DNA of 64,000 nucleotides from positions 7,812,071-7,876,070 of the forward strand of contig NC_037650.1 of the NCBI RefSeq assembly GCF_003254395.2. Direction: 5' to 3'. This DNA is from Apis mellifera. Its lineage: Eukaryota; Arthropoda; Insecta; Hymenoptera; Apidae. The stretch's first letter is position 1. Each line of letters opens with the position of its first letter. Made by a program: the position numbers and the translations under genes. The notes beneath the pieces are model-generated. The model did not search any database. It had not been told where the DNA came from and saw nothing but the letters and a program-made list of their open reading frames with translations. This document shows, piece after piece, positions 26,126 through 37,710 of the stretch.

Positions 26126-29100
26126 CCATCGATAATGATATTCGGATATTAGAGATATTAAGAAATGATTGACAGTCCTGTACATAATTTGTAGTATCGT
26201 GAACGCAACCGATCGTTATATCGAGCGATCGTTGAAAAAGAATCCAATGCAAAATTCCTATCCTAGAAATCAGCTGAATCCGCGTGTAACGCGACGTTCG
26301 ATAGAAACAAAAAATATATACATTTTTTGAAACGGAGGAGAAAGGCAGAACTATCGCGCCACTTGAGCGGCATCACCATAAATCCCAAGTGGTAGTATGG
26401 CTACGTAGGTCGTATTCGCGCGTGAGATAGTGGCGCGAGTGGAGAATGTATCAAAATCAGGCGCGAGGTTGCTTTATGGACGGGAACGCTCGTAAATACG
26501 CACTTCTGCTACTCCTACTCGGCTGCGGAACTGCCTGGGAGAAACTGGCTGGGATAGGTTCGCCGATAGAGAAAGGGCCACGAAATAGCTTCCACGGGAT
26601 GCTAATAAAAGATAGAACCGGATAGATAGAGACTCGAGCGGCTAGATACAGCCTCTTGCCCTTACTTCGGCTCCATTGTTTCGCGGATCCTCGTTTTCTT
26701 CGACGAGCATCGTGCAAAGGATCGGCCGCTCAGAGGAAAAGTAAAAATTGAAAATTATTTTTGGAAAATAGTGAGGGAGGAGGGGTGTTGGATGTTTGTA
26801 TCCAAGGATGTTTGTTGCTCGATAAGGATAGAAATTAAGGAGGGAGGAGAGGGTTAATAAAATGGGATAATTGGATTGCTATGTGGAAAAATATCTGTGT
26901 TACAGTCTTCGTAGCAGTTTGAGGTTTCATAAATAGTACGGTTTTTGATTCGAGATGAATTGTAATGGGATAAAAGTAAATTTGAGTTGATGAAAAAAAA
27001 AAAAAAATTGGAATTATTTATATAATAGTATATTCTATTTTTTAGATTTTTTTTTAATTTGAATTTTTTTCAAGTTCTTCGATCCGAATTCGAATTATTT
27101 AATTTTTAAATTTAAATTTAAATTTTTCGGGCAATTTTAATCCCCAATTCGATCTTTTCCAAATTTTGAGTTAAAATTATTCTTAAATTTAGATTCGTCT
27201 ATTCATGAACCTCTAAATTTAGATTAAAATTTTTTATTTTAATCTTTCAATTCGAATTACGCTAAATCTAATAAAGAATTTCGAAACTCTCGTTCACTTT
27301 TTACAACATGTTGTCCCCATATATCGATAAATCTCCGCTTCCTTTCTTCCTCCCACAATGCTGCAATGAAACATTTTAAATTAATAAATTTCCAAAAAAA
27401 TTGCCCATTACGATATAATCTCAGAGAAAGAATTACCATTACAATCTTTGGTATCTCGTTAAAAGTACTTCCGATTAAATTACCAATAATTTTCCACAAA
27501 TCCACGCGTTATTAGAACTAATTGGAGATTTCTTATTTGGCGTTTAACGAAATCTCTCGATCCTTAAAGAACAAGAAGCAAAGAATTATGTTGCGGATGG
27601 AAATGCTGTTGCCCCGGAGGACAATCATCCGTAAGGTGTGCTCGAGTCAAGGATACGTTAACGATCCCCTGAAACGTTTCCCAGCCGATTCAAGCCTGGA
27701 ATTCCCTTACGAGCAGTAGAAACAGTTACACCCTCTCTCGATGGCGCGCGCCGATCGATATCCAACGATCGAACTTCGTTTCCTGCTACGCATAGCTTTA
27801 TGAATTTAGATTCGCGCGATTTACCGGCTCACCTTTTCCAACTTTCCCATTCAAGAAATAAAAAAAATAGAGAAAGAAATAAGCGTTTAAAAATTTGACA
27901 AAGAACGAAAATATGTATAAGAAAAATATGCATCGAGAGGAAAATACTTTCTCCAAAAATCTTTTTGAATGCATTACTTCTCAAGTTGGTAGTTAACGAC
28001 TGCGTGGCGCTAGTGTCGCGTCACCGATCTCCACAGCGTTGATATTGTTTCATATTATTCCAAGTCCATCCAGATACATCAAGCGACTTATTTAGCGACC
28101 CTTCGTACCTTTCTTCTCGTTCTCAAGGTTTAAAAAAAAATGAAACAAAGTCATGTATCGGCTCTATCTCCCCGGCACTCACTTGTCCCAGATCCCTTCG
28201 GTATCTCATCCGACCCGAATCTATTCGATCCATAATCGCGGAACGGGGGGGTAATTTATCAGGGAAGGTCGAAAATCGACGGGGGGAGGTAACGCATTGG
28301 CGTTGAGCACAGCGTGAAATATGCAATACATATTCGGATCTTGCCCACGTTCCCGGCCACAGTTTATCAGTCCTCATACGCCCTAAATCACGGTATTTTT
28401 TCAACGTTTGTCATCGGCGGCCAGTGCAATCATCTATATTACGCTGTTTGCTCAGATACGTTTCGGTAGGAAGGGAGAGAATAAAAAGGCCGGTTTGCAA
28501 GGATTCATTGTGGACGATAACGCCGGTTATATGGTCCCCGGCCGGTGGGACAGGGACGCACAGATATGGGCGGGAAGAGGGAGAACGATGACACACTGGC
28601 ATTACCGTAGATGACAGAGTGGCCGGTTTCATTCACACGCGTGCGTGTACGTTGGACGGTGGTTAACTGACGCGGAATATTTACATTGTGTGGCGGTGCA
28701 ATTAAGCCTCGTATCCGGCATCAAGCGTAGGAAATTCCGTGCGGACTAACACCTTGCCTCCCTGCTTTCATGCCGCTTCTGTTTCTGTCCTTGTGACAAC
28801 CGGACTGTTTCGTGCGAAACAGGAACTTCCAACGACCAACGTGTTTTTCCCTTTGTTCCCTCCACGCACCGATGATAAACTTTTTCCCTTTTTTTTTTCT
28901 TTCTTTCTTTCTTTTTTCTTTTCACTTCTATCTCGTATTCACGCACGCGCTTGCGTACGTACACCATTCCTTCCTGCCTCGATCAAACGATACACAAGTG
29001 TTCGTAATCTTTCCATCGTACAATTATTTTCATAACAGCGTCCGGTTACGCTATCAATTTGTCATACAGATTCTGCGATTAATAATAAATTTCGAAAGCG

Positions 29101-29471
29101 TTAAGCTTATTAAAGATACAGTTAAAAGTGTTCGTATCTGCAGAGGTGGGGGTCGGAGAATCGGCAAACTACGAATTTCTCTTTTCCTTCCGCGATGCAC
29201 ACAGATAGGGAAGCGCAAACACGGTGACCCGGCCGAAGGAACTTCCTAATCCCTGTGGCCAGCTAACGTTCAAATCTACGGCGAGCTGGCCAAGCAGATA
29301 GTTACACCTCCATGCGGAGATACAGGTAATGCCTGTTTACAGATATCGGGGCAAACATTAATACGAAGTAGCTTCCCCTCCCTACACCGGAGGGGATTAT
29401 GTTATTCTTGGAGAAGAACTCTTTAACCCTTTTCTTTAACTTCTTTCTTTTCTTCCTTCCATTTCTTTGAA
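26126..29471. other. Non-coding block, with AT-rich core and GC-richer islands
   Basis: Paired hairpin arms lie at 26354-26438. AT-rich sequence with AAATTTAAATTT-type motifs fills 26980-27260. A TGGCGCTAGTG element near 28005-28015 and a complex, unique-looking island at 28140-28720 follow. The small open frames here lack matched splice sites or recognisable domains. Confidence 0.35.
26354..26438. other. Two competing hairpins with an NK-2-like site
   Basis: TCGCGCCACT (26354-26363) is perfectly complementary to AGTGGCGCGA (26429-26438). Overlapping it, CCACTTG (26359-26365) pairs with CAAGTGG (26387-26393). The sequence CCACTTGA matches the known binding site of NK-2 class homeodomain proteins on its reverse strand. 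Confidence 0.45.
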
Positions 29472-30024
29472 ATCCAAACTTTTTTATCCAAAAAATCCTT
29501 ACGCTTCTCTCCTCCTTAGTTAAAAATTTAAAGAAAGAAACGTCCATCCATTTCAAATTTTGGAAAGTAAAATTCTTTTGGAAAATTTTGAACGTTCGAT
29601 TACGATTATATTACTTTATCCACGATCTCGATCTCGATCTCTAGCTCAGCCAGGAAATTTTCTTTCGAGACTTTTCACGCGATTCCCGAGGAACTCTTCT
29701 TATTATCGGGCTGAATCCAACTCGGCCGAGTCAAAGTTAAAGAGCAGGGACGAAGGAAAATCAAACTTTTTTATCCAAAAAATCCTTACACTTCTCTCCT
29801 CCTTGGTTAAAAATTTAAAGAAAGAAATCTTCCAATGCATTTCAAATTTCGATTCTTTTGGAAAATAAAATTTTGACACGAACGATTATCCACGATCTCG
29901 ATCTCGATCTCTAGCTCAGGCAGAAAATTTTCTTTCGAGACTTTTCACGCGATTCCCGAGGAACTCTTCTTATCGGGCTGAATCCAACTCGGCCGAGTCA
30001 AAGTTAAAGAGCAGGGACGAAGGA
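29472..30024. repeat. Two-copy tandem duplication (about 270-286 bp)
   Basis: Copy 1 (29472-29757) and copy 2 (29758-30024) share an opening CAAACTTTTTTATCCAAAAA, the triple GATCTCGATCTC segment, GAGACTTTTCACGCGATTCC and a closing GAGCAGGGACGAAGGA. Copy 2 has small deletions. Identity is high, so the event looks recent. Confidence 0.93.
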
Positions 30025-33000
30025 TCGGCGGTGGTTGCGGTCATCAAGGTGGAAAACGGGTGGGGTCGGGTGGGGTGGTGGCGGCACACACGTACAGAGT
30101 ATCATCCCTTTCAACCCCGTACTTAGGGTGACCATCTCATTTATATAGTAAAACAGAGTCGCGCAATGGTGAAGCAGGGACCGGGAGTTCAGTTTGTTTG
30201 TCGAGCAAACGTTTGCCGACGACACCGCCGGACACTGGTGCCTAGCTAGCTCTGGTCCTTGGTACAAGTCTGTCCGAACCACTGAAGGTGGGCACCGGGG
30301 GGGGTGGTTGGGTCGCGGCAAGGGGGGAGGGATTTAATACCATCTCCCAGGATGAACAGTGGTGGTCAAATAACTTCGGCCAAGTGATTCCCTGCGACGG
30401 TATTAATGTGTCCAGTCCCTTCGGGCTTCTGCTTCATCTCGAAATGTCGATAATCTAAAGGCGCGGTGTTGCCGCCACCCCCCTCCAGCGTCATTAGCCT
30501 CCACGTTCCCGGAAAATTATTCAACCGTCCTGCAACCGTGTCCATTCCATTATATCCCACGTATTATGTATTCTATGCATCATCCAAAATCACAAAAAAA
30601 AAATCCATCCAGCCTAATCTAAGCTATGACCCCGATAATTCTTCTCCTCCCCATCAGACGTTAGTTAGGCTCTCGTTTAATTAAGCAGCTTCGATTACAC
30701 GGTCCAATAAAGGCGCCAAGGATTAAATTCACCGTGCAAAAAGTCCACAGTCACCATCGCAATCAGTATTAATTGAAAATTCCCATCGACGTTAGGAAAC
30801 GAGGAGGGAGGGTGGTTGGTTAGTTGGTCGGTCGCCATTGACGTGAATTCGAAGAAACAAACAACATTTCTCGTTTCCATTCCGGCCGGTAGTAATAGTA
30901 AGAAAAGGGAGCAGGAGGAGGAGGAGCAGGAGGTGGTGGATGCGGAACGAGGAGGAATACGCGCGAACGAAGATTAAACACGAGTGACGTCCGCGATTTC
31001 AAGATTCCATTCGTCTTACTCTAAGATCTAAACATCAAGGTCGTAAATCCATCAATAAATCCCTGCGCCCTCCTCGCGGTGACCACATTTGCTTAGGGAT
31101 AAGAAGCAAAGACAAGCACACGGGGAGTGGCGGGGAGGTGTAAGTCTGTAGGGCAGTGAGGAATGGCTCGGTCTAGCGAGCCTTTAGCCCCGGCTTAGCA
31201 TGTACTGGGAACACCATCCCCTATCCTTCGTGTCGGGGCCAAGTTATACCCGCAAACAGTCGTACATTAGTGCCTGCAGGAGTCCTGCAGGATTTATAAG
31301 GGGCGCCCGCGGGCGCGCAGGAGGCTATGCGGAGGTCGTCTCTCCCTCTCTCTCTCTCTCTTCTCTCTTTCTCTCTCCGTTGGTTAAAACTGGAAGAGGG
31401 AAGGGGGAGGGATCGAGAATCGGTCCGGCCGCCAACATCGCGGAGAAACGGAAAGAGACAGGAGGAGGAATCGGGGAGCAAGAGTGGAGATGCGCGCTCT
31501 CGGCCTGATAGAAGTGGAAGGGCGAGAACAGAGATACAGCCGGAGGCTTGCGATCTCTGGAAACACGGGGGAATATTTATACGCGTGCATCGGGTGCATT
31601 CGGTCGGTTTATACCTACCCTCCTCCCTTCTTCTCCCTCCCCGGTGCCTCTCCAACTTCTCGAATTTCTCCCGTTAAAACTGGACGGTGTTTACCACGAT
31701 CCGGGCAGGAAACGCACGCTCCATCATCCATACGCTACGAAGACTACGTACGAATCCCTCTCTCCTCCCTGGGTTCTATCCACGTACTTGATTCCACGTA
31801 CCACCGCGACTCCATCCTTAAATCGTAATGGAAACGTTGGAGGATCACGTCGTCCAGATACACACCCCTCCCCCTCATTCATTATGCACCGCTGAAGGGG
31901 GTAGGATAATGCACCTGCGGGGATTATCGTGGCCGATCGTTGGGTATTCGAATTCGTTGGACACGGTTTCGCTCCGTGTTTCGCGAAACTACTTGCTCGT
32001 TGGCCCGGGCTTTAACGAGCAATTGGCAGCCCGGTGGAAACGGGCTAAACATCAGGGAGGACGAGGAGGTTCCAACTCCAGGGGAGTCTCTAAGAGTTCC
32101 GCTCGGTACGTGAGCACGTCGCTGGAGGGTTGGATCGGCCGCGGAAACAAGATGGGGGGAGGGGAGGTGGCTCGGTCAAGGGGGTTGGTCAGGTTGAAGG
32201 GAGAGAGGTCGTGGAGGGAGGTGGGTGGCGGTAGCCAGTGGTCAGCACACTTGGCCGACCCTACTTCGCTAACTAGTTTAATGATATATGTTGAGCTACA
32301 AGCGCCTTGATTAATCGTTAACTAATGTTGGACCTCGTAGCGCACCACCACCACCGCCACCACCACCACTACCAAGCCGATGTGTACCCGCCACCACCAC
32401 CACCACGTCCAACTGGCTCGCAGGCCATCGTCGCAGGCCACTATCACCAAGCGTGCAACACACCGTGTACGAAGGACAGAGAGGGAATGAACCGGTATGA
32501 CGAGAGAGGGAGGGAGGGAGGGAAGGATGGAAGGTCCACGCCACCGCAGCAGTCCTTACCCTCGTCGAATCCACGGGATCCAAACTCGAACGTGGCCAAA
32601 CAGAAATCTAATCTCACTCGGCGTATAATTTGATTTATGACTCGCGGCCGTTCGGCCGGAAGGAGATAGAGAAAAAAAAAAGAAGGGAGGGGAGGAGGGA
32701 AGGGGGAAAGGAAAAGGAGGAAAGAAAGGGTTTTGCGCGGAAGAAGGGTTGCGGAGGAGTCATCGATGCAATTTGCCGGAGTGTGTCCACCGTCCTTGGG
32801 GGATAAGAGAGGCTGATCCGAATGGGGGCGGTGGAGGGGTGGGCGGTACGTACGCAAATTTACGTCTCGCGAGAGAGACATCCCGAAACCCCTTCAGCCT
32901 TCCTCGAATTGAATTAACTCGGCGTCTTCCCCCGGCTCTATTCCTGAGCTCCGCACGTGGAACATTGGTCATCCCTAATTCGCTTATGGCCCTCGATCAA

Positions 33001-36000
33001 TTAAGTCGTCGGCCATTCGCGCAAATCCCGCTGACCCTTCCAGACATCCGCCAGCCCACCAAGACACCGTGTTGCTCTGCCACGTACGATATATTCGCGA
33101 CAATTTTTACTAATATTCGTGGTGTTCGTAATCCTGAAAGAAAGACCAACAAGTCAGTCGAGAGACCAACCATCTCTTTCGATCTATTTCGTCACATCGA
33201 TCGTCTTTTTCTTCCCCTGAGTGATTCTCTGAGTAAAACCCCTTATCAACACAGTTCCACGTCTTTTAACACGTAATGAAATCGATACACCGATATCTTA
33301 ATTCACTCGATATTATTCTGATTTGGAAAGAAATATAAACAAATTGTCAACACGTTCGATAAATTATCATGAAGAGTTTTATCGAGTTATTAATGGTTAA
33401 ATTTGAGGACAATTTGACGGAAAAGTATGGCCAAGACGTGTTCCAAGGGAAAGGAATCCGAGGAACGCGTCGAGGCAGCCGGTTCGCATCCGATTAATGC
33501 CGTGAACGCCGATCATAATGCAGGAGTGGCGTGTACGAATATGGCGAACGTATCGCGGCGGCTTTGGACCGAGAGTGGACCTAGGGGAGTGGCAGAGGGG
33601 AGGGGAGGGGGTGGCTCAGGGATGCAAGACACCGTGAAATTACCAGCAGAGTCTCCCATCCCCGTGTGGGTGGATGGGTGGAACGGACTCTGTCCACTCC
33701 GCGCCCTTGGACCACCGTCCAACCGGGTATTTGTCTTGTCTCCTTGTTTATGAGATTCAACATTGTTATTTGGCACCGCACCGGAGAGTTCTAGGTACCG
33801 TGTGGCCGCTAGTTTCCGCCGAGTTTCCTACTTTAAAAGGCCTGGTGTCCTGGTGCGCGATTTCACCCTGACTTATCCGCGGTTCTTCCTCCCTTCCACC
33901 ATTGTCTTTAATCAAGGTGAAGAAATTAGCCTCTTAGATCCCCTTCTTCTCGCGAATTGGACAATACATCGCGTGTATCCATGAAAATATCTTTGCCAAA
34001 ATTTTGTTCGATTTAATAAAATGTGGCAATTTTCTTCACGATTTTATTTATCCAGTTTACAGGAGAGGAATTAAATTCATTAAATCCTCTCCGTTCAATT
34101 CGAATATCCTTGATAAATTATTCCTCGATATCGCGCGATAACAAGACCAAACTCGTAAATATCGGTAAAAAGGTATGCGTCCCTCGAGTATCTGGGATCT
34201 CGATCGCGTGAAAAATGTAGCGCGAGTTCGACACGTGATCCGTGAATTATCGTAAGAAGAGGTTCGAGTATAATCATCGCCGTTTAAATTACTTAATAAC
34301 GGGGCACGGGAGTGGAATGGAAGTTTAGCTGCGTGGCAGTATCGTTAGGGGCGGTCCGCATTTTCAATTAAATATATCTCGCGTAATCGCGACGCCTTAT
34401 CGCTGGCGTAATACGTTCTCGATTGCGAGGCGAGCATCGAACTGGTTTGGACAATGGTCCCATATACGGCGCAGCGGCGAATTGCAATCACGTTTCCCGC
34501 GGTGCTTAGCGTTCCCTCCTTCGCAAGATACTGTTTTAAATCAGTCGAGATAATGTTATCCGGCTTATGTTCCGCCTAATCGTCGAATTATCTCGGCTAC
34601 CAGCTCGGCTAAGCCCCCCCTCCCCCCCTGCTCGAATTAGCTTCTTTTTCCTACCGCTGATATGTACAAGTGGAATTAAAATAAACAAAGGAAACCGCTA
34701 TAAAAGAAGCCTTATACGGGGAACACTGGGGAAAAAAAGAAGAAGAAAAGAGAAATAAAGAATTCGAAAGAAACTTATCGATGAGTGGTATACATCGTTG
34801 TATCGATTTTAATTATTTTTCTTTCGTGTCAGCAGTTATGTTTTATATATATATTATTGGATCTTATTAAAATAGGGGAAAAAAATTTTGAACCGATATA
34901 ACTTCGATGATAATGATTTTCGATCGACGAATGAAGGATCATTGGAGGAGTGGAATTTTTCCCTTTAAAATGGTTTCTCGTTTATCTCGATACGATTTCT
35001 GGTTCCTGAGATATTCGTCGTAGAATAATTTTAAATCGTTGGTTATTTTTATCCTCGTCGATTATTCGGATCGTTTCATTGGTCAAGTATCGGACACGTA
35101 TCAATGAAATACTAGCTCCAGGAGAAAATGTGAATCATCTATTCGTAGTCTAAACTATGATAATTTCGAATCGTTGTATTATATCGGGAACCGTTTGAGA
35201 TATCGAAATAAAACGGGAAGCAACTTTAATAGCATTTTCCTCGATGAAAAGAATTTTTTTAGACTTTCAAGTTTTATCTACTTTTCGAGTAAAATAAAAA
35301 TCCGCAGTCGAAAATTAAATATTAATTTAACTTTCTTGAGCAATGTTTTCGTTCAAAGTGATTTGTTGTGTGGAGTAAAAAAAATTTTGGAATATTAGAT
35401 TAAACGTAATTGATCTTAATAAACTTCAATACTCTTGCACGACCTATTTAAATCATTCAAGTAGACATAAACGTTACGTGGAATTTCCATCAATTGAATA
35501 ATTGTAGTTTTGAAATAAATTTTTTAATATACTAATAAAATGCGCGTCTTACAACGCGCAATTCGAGTAAATTAATAGTTAATGATATAATTATCATTAG
35601 TTACAGTGCAATTATGTGCAGCGTTGTGTTTGTATTTCTTCAATTACCCACAATTATAGGAAAGGAGAAAAAAATCGAATTAAAAAAAAAAAAAAATAAA
35701 AGAAATAAAAATAAAAATAAAAATAAAAAATAAAAAGGAAGAGAGAAAAAAATTCAATCAAAAGTAATAAGATGTCCGTTTATAAATAATTTCATATGCA
35801 TGTGAATTTAATGGGCTGGGTTTGGAGAAGATTCTCACGACGATAGCTGGGATTTATACGAGCGTGTAATTGATTGGTCGCTCGCAGCAAGAGGGATCGT
35901 CGTTTTAATAAGTATTTTCCAAATGGATTCTTAGAATCTCGTTAAGGAACGATCTCTGGCTAAATACGTACTGGCCGCTGCACAGCAAACACACACACGA

Positions 36001-36294
36001 ATATATACACACGGGCTTGACTGATTATACCGAATTAGGTGTCTACGTGGCAGAAAATCCCTTGTTCCACAGCGCGGGGTAGGGGGAACTTAAGCTTGTC
36101 AATGAATGCCCGTTGATTAACAATTAGTTTGAAATAGACTCGAAGGATCGTTCTTTGTTTGAAGATTAAGACACAATTGCGCCTTTATTTTTCATCTTCC
36201 GTTTTCTATTAGTTAATAGATACCACACTTTGGATTAAAATTAATAGCGGCATCTCCAGTTTAATCGAAACGATTCCAAATTTTCGTTCCTCCC
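30025..36294. other. Non-coding block with complex islands
   Basis: GC-richer, low-repeat sequence occurs at 30030-30340, 31200-32300, 33390-33780 and 34300-34600, with CAC/CCA trinucleotide repeats at 32341-32405 that generate a poly-His open frame. A 108-codon plus-strand frame at 33427-33753 is open but lacks splice support. The remainder is AT-rich with an A-rich tract at 35682-35740. I see no gene that can be supported. Confidence 0.35.
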
Positions 36295-37710
36295 GATTCC
36301 TCTATCAAAATCTTCTTTTCCTCAAAAAAAAAAAAAAAAGAAACATTCCAAACCACTATTCATCCTACTTGCAACATTCTACAATTCATCTACAAATTCT
36401 CTTCTTCGTTTACGGATCACAATTACGAATACGAATACTTTCCAATCTTAAAACTTGATACCATAATACCAACGAATATCAGTTCCTCCAAAATCGTCCA
36501 AAATTACTTCCGTAAATTCCCGATTCCTCAAAATCTTCTTTTCCTCAAAAAAAAAAAAAAAAAAAAATTCGACCCAACTAAAAACCCTTTCCTTAAAACC
36601 ACTATTCATCCTACTCGCAATATCCTACAATTCATTTACAAATTCTCTTCTTTCCTTACAGATCACAATTACAAATACGAATACTTTCCAATCTCAAAAC
36701 TCGATATCGTAATACCAACGAATATCAGTTCCTTCAAAATCGTCCAAAAATATTTCTGTAAATTCCCGATTCCTCAAAATCTTCTTTTCCTCAAAAAAAA
36801 AAAAAAAAACACTCGACCCAACTAAAAACCCTTTCCTTAAAATATTCCAAATTACAATTACAGATCACAATTACGAATACGAATACTTTCCAATCTCAAA
36901 ATTCGATACCGTAATACCAACGAATACCAATTTCTCCAAAATCGTCCAAAAATATTTCCGTAAATTCCCGATTCCTCAAAATCTTCTTTTCTTCAAAAAA
37001 AAAAAAAAAACACTCGGCCCAACTAAAAACCTTTTTCTTAAAACACTCCAAACCACTATCCATCCTACTCCCAACATCCTACAATTCATTTACAAATTCT
37101 CTTCTTCGCTTACAGATCACAATTACGAATACGAGTACTTTCCAATCTCAAAACTCGATACCAACGAATACCAATTCCTCCAAAATCGTCCAAAATTACT
37201 TCCCTAAATTCCTGATTCCTCAAAATCTTTTCCTCAAAAAAAAAAAAAAAAAAAAAAACACTCGACCTAACTAAAAATCCTTTCCTTAAAACACTCCAAA
37301 CCACTATCCATCCTACTCCCAACATCCTACAATTCATCTACAAATTCTCTTCTTCGCTTACAGATCACAATTACGAATACGAGTACTTTCCAATCTCAAA
37401 ACTCGATACCAACGAATACCAATTCCTCCAAAATCGTCTAAAATTACTTCCCTAAATTCCCGATTCCTCAAAATCTTTTCCTCAAAAAAAAAAAAAAAAA
37501 ACATTTGACCCAACTAAAAATCCTTTTCTTAAAACACTCCAAACCACTATCCATCCCACTCGCAATTTATCTTACAATTCATCTACAAATTCTCTTCTTC
37601 GTTTACGGATCACAATTACGAATACGAATACTTTCCAATCTCAAAACTCGATACCGTAATACCAACGAACAAATTTCTCCAAAATCGTCCAAAAATACTT
37701 CCGCAAATTC
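36295..37710. repeat. Tandem array of six copies (about 200-250 bp unit) with internal poly-A tracts
   Basis: Units begin with GATTCCTC near 36295, 36522, 36768, 36970, 37214 and 37462. Every unit has, in order, AAAATCTT, a run of about 15-24 A, a CCCAACTAAAAA segment, TACAATTCATNTACAAATTCTC, GATCACAATTACGAATACGA, and CCAAAATCGTCCAAAA. The third unit lacks part of the middle. A-run length varies between units, whereas the rest is well conserved. No terminal repeats or coding capacity are seen. Confidence 0.95.

Noticed and set aside
32325..32633. His- and Pro-rich plus-strand frame, and its Val/Gly-rich complement
   Set aside because: Produced by CAC/CCA trinucleotide repeats, not by a His-rich gene.
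34325..34360. Possible U4 snRNA
   Set aside because: Only GTGGCAGTATCGT matches the 5' part of U4. The following stem, Sm site and 3' part are absent.
36295..37710. CRISPR-like array
   Set aside because: Units are 200-250 bases with no spacer structure, in an animal genome. It is an ordinary tandem repeat.
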